Below the pieces are notes generated by a model that saw only the letters and a list, made by a program, of their open reading frames with translations, did not search any database and was not told the DNA's origin. Shown here piece by piece: positions 14,901 through 22,988 of a stretch of DNA of 26,933 bases. Origin of the DNA: Sulfopaludibacter sp035551455 (lineage in GTDB: Bacteria > Acidobacteriota > Terriglobia > Bryobacterales > Bryobacteraceae); contig DASZMZ010000076.1 of the NCBI GenBank assembly GCA_035551455.1, positions 1 to 26,933 on the forward strand, written 5' to 3'. Every line of letters begins with the position of its first letter. The first letter of the stretch is position 1. Made by a program: the position numbers and the translations under genes.

Positions 14901-15146
14901 CACAAGAGCATGTACGGCTCCATCGCCACCGCGTGGAAGCGCGACGCCAACAGCTTTACCTTGAACGTGACGGTGCCGCCGAACACTAGCGCTACCGTCT
15001 GGCTGCCGGCGCAGGAAGGCGCCAAACTCACCGAGTCCAAGAAGCCGGCCGCCGCAGCGAAGGGAGTAAAATTCCTACGCAACGAAAACGGCAGTGCGCT
15101 GTTTGAGGTAGAGTCGGGTACTTACGCGTTCAAAGCGGAACGCTGA
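11931..15146 (+). CDS. Secreted alpha-L-rhamnosidase, glycoside hydrolase family 78
   Basis: A 1071-residue protein. Residues 1-17 form a Sec-type signal (MKTVLIVLTFAAAALAA). Next come a fibronectin-like domain (about 22-130: NLRCEYRTNPQGIDVTEPRLSW), beta domains typical of GH78 (KAKWIGRDE; RAAVYMAGLGVSELYLNGSKVGDHVLSPGLTDYDKHVLYVTYDV), and the (alpha/alpha)6 barrel at about 615-945. The catalytic segment DCPQRDERQGWLGD spans 646-659 with the expected acidic residues, and the general-base Glu928 lies in VWELWNGN. A C-terminal beta-sandwich closes the protein. It should release L-rhamnose from plant or microbial rhamnosides outside the cytoplasm. Both catalytic motifs are intact. It is divergent from the sigma-factor run with under 120 bp between starts. 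Confidence 0.95.
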   Translation: MKTVLIVLTFAAAALAASAIQPGNLRCEYRTNPQGIDVTEPRLSWILTGASPTARGVRQTAYRILASSSEAGLKSGTGDLWDSGKVTSAQSIQVVYHGKPLNSGALVFWKVQIWDQDGKAAWSAPAQWTMGLLHPADWKAKWIGRDEPGVYQAPDSRYQILRAARWIWNAPNAGDGYFRRQFTIPADRKITRAVSIAAGAANAEAFVNGESVSKSDATLPPVVDIAPLLHAGENAIAIHAAHPRGERPAGVIAIVRVEFDSGEPLLIQTDNRWRTASKVEDGWQKPGYLDIAWPPAQELGAYGMPPWGPIGIAAEHRLPGRLLRKEFTPDRKVRRAAVYMAGLGVSELYLNGSKVGDHVLSPGLTDYDKHVLYVTYDVTRQMVAGTNAIGVMLGNGRYYAPRNQAGTRSFGYPKALVQLDIEYEDGSRASIVSDETWKLTSEGPIRANNEYDGEEYDARMELAGWNRAGFNDSAWDAAHTVAAPSGAVVAEMAEPLRVTDTLKPLSVKQLKPGTYIFDMGQNMVGWCRLHVSGAKGATVQLRHAETLKPDGSLYLDNLRTAQATDLYTLKGEGVEVWEPRFTYHGFRFVEVTGFPGTPTLASLEGRVVHDDMEKTADFTSSNTLLNQIHHNVFWGIAGNYRSIPTDCPQRDERQGWLGDRSQVSRSESYMFDVAAFYSKWTTDLADSQRPNGAIPDVSPNYWPNYNDDLTWPSTFIFVPGMLYDEYNDKRVLEHYYPAMRQWLDHIKTYVQPDGLIAKDTYADWCVPPEDPKLIHSQDPARVTDKALIASSYYYELLRVIARYARILDKPTEAADLESQASAVSNAFQMRFFKPSENIYGNGTQTSSVLPLYFNMVPQENRAAVVASLARNIEEVTHGHVGTGLVGAQWLMRTLTDNGRGDLAYTVATQKTYPGWGYMVDQGATTVWELWNGNTADPAMNSGNHVMQIGDLAVWMYEYLAGIRSDPEKPGFQHILIRPYPAGDLTSVSASHKSMYGSIATAWKRDANSFTLNVTVPPNTSATVWLPAQEGAKLTESKKPAAAAKGVKFLRNENGSALFEVESGTYAFKAER

Positions 15147-15154
15147 GCGTGGGT

Positions 15155-15160
15155 TATAAT
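15155..15160 (+). promoter_or_regulatory. Candidate -10 element (TATAAT) upstream of the Tat-type hypothetical gene
   Basis: A perfect TATAAT lies 31 bp before the ATG at 15192 and only 8 bp after the rhamnosidase stop. The position suits a transcript start near 15167 with a short leader carrying GGAGG. The -35 position has no TTGACA-like sequence. Confidence 0.35.
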
Positions 15161-15191
15161 TCCTCACACGTACCCTAAACGGAGGTGAGCG

Positions 15192-16322
15192 ATGCCGATC
15201 AACCGTCGTAGTTTCATGGATGAGATTCTGGCCGCCGGGGCCCTCATGGGTCTTCTCTCCGGAGAAGCGCTGCCCCAAAGCCAAACCAAAGGGACCGCCG
15301 GGCCGCCGCCGGGAACCCACGATTCCATCAATTTCTGGAGCGATTTCTACGCCAACGCGCCCTCGCGGGGGCGGCAGGCCTCGACGCCCAAGTTGCCCGC
15401 GCCGGAGCGTCAGGTTCAATTCCTGAACCACGGCGCCAAGGGCCTGCGTTACACCAGCGATATTCCAAAAGACGAACTGTTGGACCACGGCGGCGACGTC
15501 TCAGTCACCATCAATATGGGACAGTTTCGTCCCAGCGAAGCCGATCGCGCCGCGTTTAAGCAATTGCAGACTTCCTCGCTGCGCCTGGATTGCGTGCAGA
15601 CGCGGCCCATGATGAACCTGTTCGCTCCGCTGGCCTGGGCCTCGCTGGCGTCGCTCTTTCCCGATAAGCAGGGGAAACTGCCTTCGCTGCAGACGCTGGG
15701 CTTCCAGGCGACCGGTTCCAGTGCGCCGGAAAACAAGGTTGTGCTGCCCTACGGCCTCGGCAAAATGGCGGTCAACATCTCGATGGTGCACAAGGAGTCT
15801 CTGGTCCACAAGATTTTGACGGAGGCCCAGAGTATCGCCGGAATCACTGCGCCATTTTTCGCATTTCCCGCCATCAGCATTCCGGCGCTGAAGGCCGTCA
15901 CCGCGATCTATAGCGCATTGGAGCAGCACACCACCTTTCTGTTGAACAGTCCGCTCACCATGACCGTGGCGACCCGCCAGGCGCTGGACGATGAAAGCCG
16001 CGAGCCGGCCTATCTGCCGCTGGTATCGGGCGACTATGTGCTGGTGCCCAAAGCCCACCAGGGCGAGTTGAGCAAGAGCATGGACCGGCTGGACCTGACG
16101 CAGGGTTTTCTGATCGACAAGGATGCGCCGGCCAATCAGCCGCCGGACGTCCGCGCGTCGTCGGCGATACCCGGAGTGACCTATGTGACGATGCGCGTGA
16201 CCGTGGCTCCTCTGGCCGCGGGCGCGGCGTCTCAAGCCAAGCCCGAAGCGCCGGCCGATAGCGGCGGAGATGCGCCCGCCGCGGCAAAGAGCCCCGCGGC
16301 GCCGGCCAAGAAAAAGAAGTAA
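15192..16322 (+). CDS. Hypothetical protein with Tat-like leader and Ala/Lys-rich C-terminus
   Basis: A 376-residue protein with a strong ribosome binding site (GGAGG, 6 nt spacing). NRRSFMDEILAAGALMGLLSGEALPQ at 4-29 resembles a Tat signal, though the acidic DE inside the hydrophobic part is atypical. The body (about 45-340) has no motif I recognise; it contains YTSDIPKDELLDHGGDVSVTINMGQFRPS and a helical APFFAFPAISIPALKAVTAIYSALEQHTTF segment. The last 35 residues are low-complexity Ala/Pro/Lys ending KKKK, which could contact anionic surfaces or simply be disordered. It follows the rhamnosidase by 45 bp but appears to have its own promoter. It converges on the M14 gene with an 8-bp gap. 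Function unknown. Confidence 0.75.
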   Translation: MPINRRSFMDEILAAGALMGLLSGEALPQSQTKGTAGPPPGTHDSINFWSDFYANAPSRGRQASTPKLPAPERQVQFLNHGAKGLRYTSDIPKDELLDHGGDVSVTINMGQFRPSEADRAAFKQLQTSSLRLDCVQTRPMMNLFAPLAWASLASLFPDKQGKLPSLQTLGFQATGSSAPENKVVLPYGLGKMAVNISMVHKESLVHKILTEAQSIAGITAPFFAFPAISIPALKAVTAIYSALEQHTTFLLNSPLTMTVATRQALDDESREPAYLPLVSGDYVLVPKAHQGELSKSMDRLDLTQGFLIDKDAPANQPPDVRASSAIPGVTYVTMRVTVAPLAAGAASQAKPEAPADSGGDAPAAAKSPAAPAKKKK

Positions 16323-16330
16323 CAGCCCTA

Positions 16331-18664
16331 CTAATAAACCAAAGCGTTGAAAAATATTTTGAACGTGAGATAGCTCTGCGCCCGGTATTGCGGGCGCATG
16401 CCGAACAGAATCACGTGACCCTGCCCCAGCGGAGCATCCACCAGCGCCGCCTTACCCGCAATCACCTTCTCACCCACCAGCCATCCCGACGCCAGCAGTC
16501 CCGATTCCGGGTACCGCGCCACCGCCGGCAACTGGGTATCCCAGGCCGGCGAATGCTCGCTCCACACCGTGAACTCCTGCGGCACTCCGTATGCCAGCGG
16601 ACTCCGCGCATCCAGCTTCACATTCAGTAGCGATCCCGGCGAATAGAACTCATTCGGATCCACGCGCGACGTCACGTTCTTCGCCGCCACACCCAAGCGC
16701 GTCAGCGCGTAATCGGTCGCTCCGTTCAGAAACACCAGGGTACCGCCGGCCGCGGCGAACTCCTTCAACGCCTCGGCGCCCTTCGCGCCCAAGCCGCCGG
16801 TATACTCGGCCGGCATCTGCCGCGCGCTATAGCCGTTCTCCATCGCGTTCGCCTGCTGATCCGCGAACACAATGCAGTCGAACTTCTGCCGTAGATTGGC
16901 CGCCTGCAGATCGCTGTTGCGCACGTTCGTATACGCGAAGCCGAAGTTCTCCAGCAGCCACCGCGTCCACCCCTCGTCCATATTCGCGATCCACGGCTTG
17001 TACAGCGCGATGCGCGGACGCTTCAACTCCCGCCATCCGGCGCGCGCCTCTAGAGCGAAATCGCCGTTCGCCGGATTGCGCCAAACGCTGCGCCCCGCCG
17101 CCCACGCCTTGTTCACCGCCATCCACGCATCCGTGTCCGACGCCGCCAGCACCGGTCCCGTCTTCGCCGCGGGAGCCTGCCACTCGCCGGAGAACGGCAC
17201 CGCCGCGCTCACCGCTTTCACGTCCACACCCATCAGCAGCGGCAGCGTCTGCGCTGTCACGTCGTACGGCCGCTTCGGCGGACCGCCCGGGTACAAACGG
17301 TCCTCGGGATAATGCTGCCGCTCCAGCAGACTCTTGGCCCAGCCGCTGTACGGCTGATGCATCGGAATCACGGCGCTCCCGTCGGCGCCCCTGCCAATTT
17401 CCACCTGGCCGAATCGCAGCGTGTCCAGCATCTTGCGCGTGGCCCCCGGATCGCGCTGCTCCGCCGCCACAACGAAGCCCCACGGCTCGGTCCGCGCGGT
17501 CTGCCGCTGCGCCACCTTATAGAAGTTGCGCAGCAGTTCGTCGCGATGGATGGCCGCGTTGTACAGCACCGAATCGAAGGCCACCAGTTGGTAGTCAACG
17601 ATGTCTTTCAGCCGCCAGGTCCCGCCCATCCACGGCTCCAGATAGTTCCACGAACGCTCGCGCGGATTGTAGCCCAGTGCCGTCGCCGAAATGTCCGACG
17701 CCGTCAGCGTGACGGGCGACGCTATGTTTACACTCGCCGATTCGGTGAGCAGCCGCAGCCCGCCATGGAATGCCTGATAGTGGCGGGACGGCGTCCAGAA
17801 ATCGTAAATCGCGTGGATCGAAACGCCCGTTTTTCCCGCCGCGGTCAGGTCCGTCGCCACCGACGTCCCGAACATATTCATCTCCTGCATCAGAATGGGA
17901 TCGATGTTCGGCTCGGTCGGATCCAGCCATGGTGGAACGAAAATGCGGCTCGCGTTCTGCCCCTGTTGATGGACGTCGTACACAATCTCCGGATGCCAGA
18001 CGTTGTGCAGTTTCGAGATGGTGTGCCGCGTCTCCGGCTGCGAAAAAATGTACCAGTCGCGATTGTTATCGTGGCCTACATACTTGTGGTACAGCTCCGG
18101 CGGATTGGAGCCCTCGTACGGCGTCCCCAGCGTTTTGCGATACCAGCGCGTCACAATGTCCACGCCATCGGGATTCAGCGACGGCACCAGCAGCAGGATC
18201 GTGTTCTTCAGAATCGCCCGGTTGTGCGGCGTATCCTGCGTCAGCAAACGATACGCGTATTCCACCGCGGTGTGCGTCGACCCGATCTCGGTCGCGTGAA
18301 TCGAACACGTCAGCAGCACCACCGTCTTGCCTTCGGCGAACATCGGCTCGGCCTGCGCCGGCGTCGTCTTCCGCGGGTCGGCGAGCCGCTGCTGAATCGC
18401 GATGTAACGGTCCAGATGCTTGAGGGTCTCCGCATCCGCAATGGTCGCCGCAATGAACGGACGATTGTCCGCCGTCTTGCCTAACTCTTCGACCTTGATC
18501 TTGTCGCTGTTCGCGGCCAGCAGTTGGAAGTACCCAACCACCTTGTCCCAGTCCAGCACCGTCTTGTCTTCGCCAATTTCGTGGCCGAAATAACTCTTCG
18601 GAGTCGGCACCGCCGCGAACGCCGAACACACGAAGACTAACACCGCCAGCTTGCGTATCTGCAT
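16331..18664 (-). CDS. Secreted M14-family zinc carboxypeptidase
   Basis: A 777-residue protein with a Sec-type signal (MQIRKLAVLVFVCSAFAA, 1-18). The peptidase domain spans about 35-330. The zinc ligands are His123 and Glu126 (SIHATEIG) and His232 (VYDVHQQG). Arg202 (NNRDW) fits the substrate carboxylate contact, and Glu308 (LTESAS) fits the catalytic glutamate. NPDGVD at 164-169 is also typical. The remaining 430 residues include a segment with KRPRIALYKPWIANMDEGWTRWLLENFGF and a FVFLNGA-like stretch, resembling a glutamine-amidotransferase-like accessory fold as seen in large M14 proteins. It should trim peptides in the periplasm or outside the cell. It follows the kinase-like gene by 27 bp; TAGAAT at 18673-18678 on the minus strand could be its own -10. 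Confidence 0.9.
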   Translation of the reverse strand: MQIRKLAVLVFVCSAFAAVPTPKSYFGHEIGEDKTVLDWDKVVGYFQLLAANSDKIKVEELGKTADNRPFIAATIADAETLKHLDRYIAIQQRLADPRKTTPAQAEPMFAEGKTVVLLTCSIHATEIGSTHTAVEYAYRLLTQDTPHNRAILKNTILLLVPSLNPDGVDIVTRWYRKTLGTPYEGSNPPELYHKYVGHDNNRDWYIFSQPETRHTISKLHNVWHPEIVYDVHQQGQNASRIFVPPWLDPTEPNIDPILMQEMNMFGTSVATDLTAAGKTGVSIHAIYDFWTPSRHYQAFHGGLRLLTESASVNIASPVTLTASDISATALGYNPRERSWNYLEPWMGGTWRLKDIVDYQLVAFDSVLYNAAIHRDELLRNFYKVAQRQTARTEPWGFVVAAEQRDPGATRKMLDTLRFGQVEIGRGADGSAVIPMHQPYSGWAKSLLERQHYPEDRLYPGGPPKRPYDVTAQTLPLLMGVDVKAVSAAVPFSGEWQAPAAKTGPVLAASDTDAWMAVNKAWAAGRSVWRNPANGDFALEARAGWRELKRPRIALYKPWIANMDEGWTRWLLENFGFAYTNVRNSDLQAANLRQKFDCIVFADQQANAMENGYSARQMPAEYTGGLGAKGAEALKEFAAAGGTLVFLNGATDYALTRLGVAAKNVTSRVDPNEFYSPGSLLNVKLDARSPLAYGVPQEFTVWSEHSPAWDTQLPAVARYPESGLLASGWLVGEKVIAGKAALVDAPLGQGHVILFGMRPQYRAQSYLTFKIFFNALVY

Positions 18665-18691
18665 TGTGCAATATTCTATCGTGAGTAAGCG

Positions 18692-19204
18692 CTACGCACT
18701 GCCCACCCGGAAGCGGCCTTGCTGCAGACCCTCTGCGATTCGTCGGGCCAGGGTAGCCGGGTCGGCATGGTCATCGCAAATTGCTGCCACGTCTCCCTCT
18801 TCAAAGCGCGTGTAGAAGTTCTTCAACCGTTCATAGTCCGAAATCGCGCCCTCCTCCCGAGAACCCGCCCGTTCCACGCACACCTGCAAACTGGGACGCA
18901 ATAGCACAAAGTCGAACGGCACCTCCTTCAGGATCTTGCGTGCCGTGTCTAAATAGGCCGGCGGTATCGAGAAGTCGATTACGACTTGAAAACCCGAGCG
19001 CGCAAACGGAATCGCCGCGGCGGTCATTGACCGCACCAGCACCGGAAAGTGTTCGCGCACGCTACGGTCGCCGCCCTTGCTGATGAAGTTCCAGAACGTA
19101 TCGCCCTCAATGTAGGAAAGCGGCGCGGCGAGCAATGGCAGCAATTCCCTGGCAACGGCCGTCTTCCCGGCTCCGATGGGACCGGATAGGAATATCACGC
19201 TCAT
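18692..19204 (-). CDS. Small P-loop NTPase, nucleoside/small-molecule kinase-like
   Basis: A 170-residue cytoplasmic protein with a Walker A motif at 8-15 (GPIGAGKT) right at the N-terminus. A DxD-like acidic site is seen at IEGDTFWNF, and the second strand reads FQVVIDFSIP, a Walker B-like end. A lid-like basic segment follows (VERAGSREEGAISDYERLKNFY). The size and order fit AAA_33/zeta-toxin-like or chloramphenicol-phosphotransferase-like kinases, but the phosphate acceptor is unknown. No antitoxin-like partner lies next to it. It is divergent from the small secreted hypothetical gene, with 63 bp between the starts. Confidence 0.75.
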   Translation of the reverse strand: MSVIFLSGPIGAGKTAVARELLPLLAAPLSYIEGDTFWNFISKGGDRSVREHFPVLVRSMTAAAIPFARSGFQVVIDFSIPPAYLDTARKILKEVPFDFVLLRPSLQVCVERAGSREEGAISDYERLKNFYTRFEEGDVAAICDDHADPATLARRIAEGLQQGRFRVGSA

Positions 19205-19267
19205 GCTGCCAGTCTCGCACGAGTTTCTTTACTTCCTCTTGCAGCCCATCGCTGTCATAATCAGTGC

Positions 19268-19762
19268 GTGTTCCTTCCCCTCATCTGCCTGCTCGCCGCG
19301 GCTGCCCCTCAAAGTCAGCCGGCGTCCGATACTCCCTGGAAGCGTCTCGATTTTCTCATGGGCAAGTGGACCGGAATCGCCATTCCCGGCGAGACGCCGC
19401 TCGGGCCCGGCCAGGGCGGCTTCAGCTTTCTCCCCGACCTCAACCGCAAAATCGTCATCCGCCGCAATCAAGCCACCTACGATTCGGGCGCCAGCCATGA
19501 CGACCTGATGATCGTCTACCTCGACGCCCCCGCCGACACGCCGCGCGCCATCTACTTCGATAGCGAAGGCCACACCATCCGCTACAATCTGGCCTTCCCC
19601 AAACCCGAGACCGCGGTCTTCGAATCCGACGGCACGCAACCCGGCCCCAAATACCGCCTCACCTACTGGATGGAAAAAGGGGAGCTCAATGGGAAGTTCG
19701 AAGTGGCTCCTCCGGGGAGCGATTACAAGCAATATCTAAAGTGGCGGTCAAAAAAGAATTAG
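19268..19762 (+). CDS. Small secreted hypothetical protein (DUF1579/lipocalin-like)
   Basis: A 164-residue protein from GTG 19268; no clear ribosome binding site is visible. Residues 1-15 are a short Sec-type signal (MFLPLICLLAAAAPQ). WKRLDFLMGKWTG at 24-36 is the signature found near the start of DUF1579-like small beta-barrels, followed by alternating beta-strand patterns (KIVIRRNQATY; DDLMIVYLDAP; YRLTYWMEKGELNGKFEVAPPG). It probably binds or senses a small hydrophobic ligand, but this is fold-level inference only. The stop is 2 nt before the preferred ATG of the membrane acyltransferase, so the two should be co-transcribed. Confidence 0.7.
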   Translation: MFLPLICLLAAAAPQSQPASDTPWKRLDFLMGKWTGIAIPGETPLGPGQGGFSFLPDLNRKIVIRRNQATYDSGASHDDLMIVYLDAPADTPRAIYFDSEGHTIRYNLAFPKPETAVFESDGTQPGPKYRLTYWMEKGELNGKFEVAPPGSDYKQYLKWRSKKN

Positions 19763-19764
19763 CC

Positions 19765-20877
19765 ATGCAGGCGCAACGCAACACCGCCATCGACGCCTAC
19801 CGCGGCCTTGTCATGCTGCTCATGATGGCCGAGGTTCTGCGTTTATCGCGCGTCGCGCAGGCCTTCCCCGGCAACGCCTTCTGGAGCTTCCTTGCCTACC
19901 ACCAGACCCACGTCGATTGGGTGGGCTGCTCGCTCCACGACACCATTCAACCGGGTTTCTCGTTCCTGGTCGGCGTCGCGCTGCCGTACTCCATCGCCAG
20001 CCGCATCGCCAAGGGCGGCAATTTCGGCAGTATGTTCGTTCATGCTCTCTGGCGATCTCTCCTGCTGGTCGGCCTCGGCATTTTCCTGCGATCGCTCCAC
20101 TCGCCCATCACGTATTTCACGTTCGAGGACACGCTCACCCAGATCGGTCTCGGCTACCCGATCCTGTTCCTCCTCGGCTTCCGGAGCGCCCGCTGGCAAT
20201 GGTCCGCGCTCGCGGTCGTCCTGGCCGGATACTGGCTGGCATGGGCGATGTACCCGGTTCCCGGTCCCTTCGCCGCGCATTGGAACAAGGACCTGAATTT
20301 CGGGAACGCCTTCGATCAGTGGTTCCTCAATCTATTTCCCAGGACGCAACCTTTTGTCGCGAATAGCGGCGGATATCTCACCTTGAGTTTTGTTCCTACT
20401 TTGGGCACCATGATCCTCGGCCTGAGAGCGGGGAATTGGCTTCGTACCGCAGCGCCCCGGATTCCACTGCAGCGACTTGTGGTCGCCGGAGCCGCTGCCA
20501 TCGGCGCCGGACTCCTGCTTCACTTCGCCGGAATCTGCCCCATCGTCAAGCGCATTTGGACACCTTCATGGACCCTCTTCAGCGGCGGCCTCTGCTTCCT
20601 GTTCCTGGCCGCCTTCTGTTGGCTCATCGAAGTGAAGGGTTGGCGCAAATGGAGCTTCCCGCTGCTGGTGATCGGCATGAACTCCATCGCCGCCTACCTG
20701 ATGGTGCACCTTTGGGAGCGGTTCATCCTCGACTCCTTGCGGATCCACCTCGGGCCGGCGTTTTTCCAGTTCCTCGGCAAAGGTCCCGAGCCGCTCGTCC
20801 GCGGCCTCGCGGTCCTGGTTATCTACTGGCTTCTGCTCTTCTGGATGTATCGCCGCAAGCTGTTCTTGCGGATCTAG
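19765..20877 (+). CDS. Inner-membrane acyltransferase, heparan-alpha-glucosaminide N-acetyltransferase-like (DUF5009 type)
   Basis: A 370-residue protein from ATG 19765. GTG 19741 upstream would add eight residues and overlap the previous gene; the ATG is preferred because the conserved RNTAIDAYRGLVMLLMM begins right after it. About ten hydrophobic segments are visible (for example QPGFSFLVGVALPYSIA, LWRSLLLVGLGIFL, LVVAGAAAIGAGLLLHFAGI, LAVLVIYWLLLFWMYRRKLFL). The Asp-x-x-Arg-Gly motif in the first helix and PGFSFLVG are typical of YeiB/HGSNAT-like acyltransferases. Such proteins move acyl groups from cytoplasmic donors to sugars across the membrane; the acceptor here is unknown. It converges on the caspase-like gene with a 20-bp gap. 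Confidence 0.85.
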   Translation: MQAQRNTAIDAYRGLVMLLMMAEVLRLSRVAQAFPGNAFWSFLAYHQTHVDWVGCSLHDTIQPGFSFLVGVALPYSIASRIAKGGNFGSMFVHALWRSLLLVGLGIFLRSLHSPITYFTFEDTLTQIGLGYPILFLLGFRSARWQWSALAVVLAGYWLAWAMYPVPGPFAAHWNKDLNFGNAFDQWFLNLFPRTQPFVANSGGYLTLSFVPTLGTMILGLRAGNWLRTAAPRIPLQRLVVAGAAAIGAGLLLHFAGICPIVKRIWTPSWTLFSGGLCFLFLAAFCWLIEVKGWRKWSFPLLVIGMNSIAAYLMVHLWERFILDSLRIHLGPAFFQFLGKGPEPLVRGLAVLVIYWLLLFWMYRRKLFLRI

Positions 20878-20897
20878 TTTTTGCGGATTCAGGCGAA

Positions 20898-22949
20898 CTA
20901 CTTCTCGCTCGCCGCCGGCAATGCCGACCCCGCAACGCTGGCGATCACCTCATCCTTCGGACCCAGGATATCCACCCGCTCCACATGTCCGAACAGCAGC
21001 GCCTGTGGAAGCTTAAACTGCCGCTCGTACGACACTTGAAACACGTCCACTTTGCCGGCCGCAAAATAGACGCGAGCATGCAGATTCCGCAGCGCCTGCA
21101 CCATCGGCTCGGCCCGTTTGGGGTCCAGCGGAACGGCGCGCAGCTTTAACTGCCGGTCGAAGGCGAAGCCGCCCAGCGCCACCGACCCGATATCCTGCGT
21201 GTTGCCCGTGATGCTCTTGCGCCAAACCTCCTGCGGGTCGGCACCGTAGACGATCACCCCGGGCCTTGCCAAGGGCACATCCGTCATCGCAAAGCTGCGA
21301 TTGTAATTCGCGGTCGTCCGCGCGGACGAAGGCAGAATCGAGTGATAGTCGCGATCCGTGGGCGCCGGCAGATTCCTGGCCTGTCCCTCGACAAACGTCA
21401 CTCGCTGCACCGGCATCAGCAATTCCGTGGTATCGCCGGGCTGATTTGTGTTCGCCTCCAGGAACCGGATCGCTCCCTGATTGATGTCGTAGCTCGTCTT
21501 CAGCGGCACATCGAAGTACAACTTCGTGGGCGCCTTCGCCACCGCCATCTGCAGCATCTTCTTGACCACGGGGGCCAGTTCCCGGGCCACGAATTCCGGC
21601 TGGCGGCCCTGAATCTTCTCGCGCTCGAAGAGGAACACGTAGACGTACGCGTCGTACTGCTCGTCCCATCCCTTCTCTTTTTTCAGAAACGACCAATCGG
21701 CGTCGGGCCGCAGGAACAGCGGTAGCAGGGCCGATGCCGCAAAGCCCGCGTTCGCCCCAATTTCCTTTTGCCATTCGAAAATGAATTTCGATCGCTGCGG
21801 ATTGAGCACCACGCCGGGAGGCAGCGAGCCGGCGAGCGACTGATCCAGCCCCCGCCAGTTCGAAAGCTCGCCACTCACCTGATACTTCGCGATGTCCGTA
21901 ATGCGGGCATCGCTCATGGCCTCCGGGAAGTCGCGAAACTCCAGCAGGGCGACGCGGTAATCCGTCAGCGGCACTGCCCCGCTCGCATCTAAGGGACCGG
22001 CCTTCGAACTCCGCCCGTCCCCCGCCAGACGGGTATTCGAATTGTGCGGCGGCACAACCCCTCCGCCCGCCGGGGGAGGCGATCTCCGGTCTACGGTCGG
22101 AGTCGGCGCGGGCAACCCGCCGCTCACCGCCCCGGACTTCGCCATGAACACGAAGTCGCCGTACTCATGTCCCGAATCCTGAATCATCTGGAAGAGCGGC
22201 ACCTGCTTGGAGCCGCCCACTACCGTCTCCTGCACGTATCGGGAAAACAGGTTGGACGCCGTGAAGGCCTGTTCCGGCGCGCTGCGCAGTCCGTTGAGAA
22301 TCGCATTGGCGAATACCGAATGGCCGCCCGCGCCGCCGTCCGCCACCGGCTCGTCGCGGCCGCTGGATATCAGTACCCGCGACTTGCTGGCCAGCATCGT
22401 CTGTATATAGTTAGTCCGGTCCGTCGGAGCAGTATTCGCCGCCGCCGCCCGGCTCAGTCCGCCCGAGTAGCAACTGTCGGAGATCACCAGGATGTGGCGC
22501 GCCGGAATCACTTGCATGCCCTTGGTCACTTCATCGGCGATGATCCAGTTCGCCGTCGAATCGGGGTCGGAATCCACCGGCAGCCAATACGCCTTGTCGC
22601 CATCGCGGGCGCCGTGACCGGCGTAATAGATCAGCAGATTGTCATTATCGTGAAGGCGCCGGCGGTAGTCGCCGAACGCCTTCAGAATGTTGGTGCGCGT
22701 GGCCGCCGCGTCCACCAGCACGGTGGTCTGGAAGCCGTACCGCTGCCGCAGCACCGCGTCCACCGACTGAGCGTCGTTGACCGCCGTGCGCAGCGCCGGC
22801 CATCGCGGATACTGATTGATGCCGATCACCAGCGCATAATATGCGCCATTCCCCGCGGCGCCGGCCGGATTCGGCTGAATCAACACTCCGCGCTGTGTCT
22901 GCGCCAGCAGACAAACGCTTGCGGCAATCCCCAACCACATCCGTCTCAT
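20898..22949 (-). CDS. Secreted caspase-fold (C14) cysteine protease with a large unassigned C-terminal region
   Basis: A 683-residue protein with a signal peptide (MRRMWLGIAASVCLLAQTQ). The caspase-like domain spans about 35-260, opening with YYALVIGINQYPRWPALRTAVNDAQSV. The catalytic dyad is intact: His112 in YYAGHGARDGD and Cys160 in ISDSCYSGG. A Pro/Gly-rich linker (about 270-325) joins it to some 360 residues I do not recognise, starting DYRVALLEFRDFPEAM and containing charged, mixed alpha/beta sequence to the end. The family cleaves after basic or acidic residues, but the specificity here is unknown. It lies 39 bp downstream of the TonB-dependent receptor on the same strand and is probably co-transcribed. 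Export is unusual relative to textbook caspases. Confidence 0.9.
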   Translation of the reverse strand: MRRMWLGIAASVCLLAQTQRGVLIQPNPAGAAGNGAYYALVIGINQYPRWPALRTAVNDAQSVDAVLRQRYGFQTTVLVDAAATRTNILKAFGDYRRRLHDNDNLLIYYAGHGARDGDKAYWLPVDSDPDSTANWIIADEVTKGMQVIPARHILVISDSCYSGGLSRAAAANTAPTDRTNYIQTMLASKSRVLISSGRDEPVADGGAGGHSVFANAILNGLRSAPEQAFTASNLFSRYVQETVVGGSKQVPLFQMIQDSGHEYGDFVFMAKSGAVSGGLPAPTPTVDRRSPPPAGGGVVPPHNSNTRLAGDGRSSKAGPLDASGAVPLTDYRVALLEFRDFPEAMSDARITDIAKYQVSGELSNWRGLDQSLAGSLPPGVVLNPQRSKFIFEWQKEIGANAGFAASALLPLFLRPDADWSFLKKEKGWDEQYDAYVYVFLFEREKIQGRQPEFVARELAPVVKKMLQMAVAKAPTKLYFDVPLKTSYDINQGAIRFLEANTNQPGDTTELLMPVQRVTFVEGQARNLPAPTDRDYHSILPSSARTTANYNRSFAMTDVPLARPGVIVYGADPQEVWRKSITGNTQDIGSVALGGFAFDRQLKLRAVPLDPKRAEPMVQALRNLHARVYFAAGKVDVFQVSYERQFKLPQALLFGHVERVDILGPKDEVIASVAGSALPAASEK

Positions 22950-22988
22950 GTAACTCAGGATCCGCGCATCAGTCTATCACGATCTTCT

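Noticed and set aside
18692..19204. Zeta-toxin reading of the small P-loop protein.
   Set aside because: No antitoxin-sized partner gene is adjacent and the zeta-specific substrate motifs are not evident; kept as a generic kinase-like protein.
19741..19764. GTG 19741 as the start of the membrane acyltransferase.
   Set aside because: It overlaps the upstream gene, lacks a ribosome binding site and adds only unconserved residues before the ATG that directly precedes the family motif.
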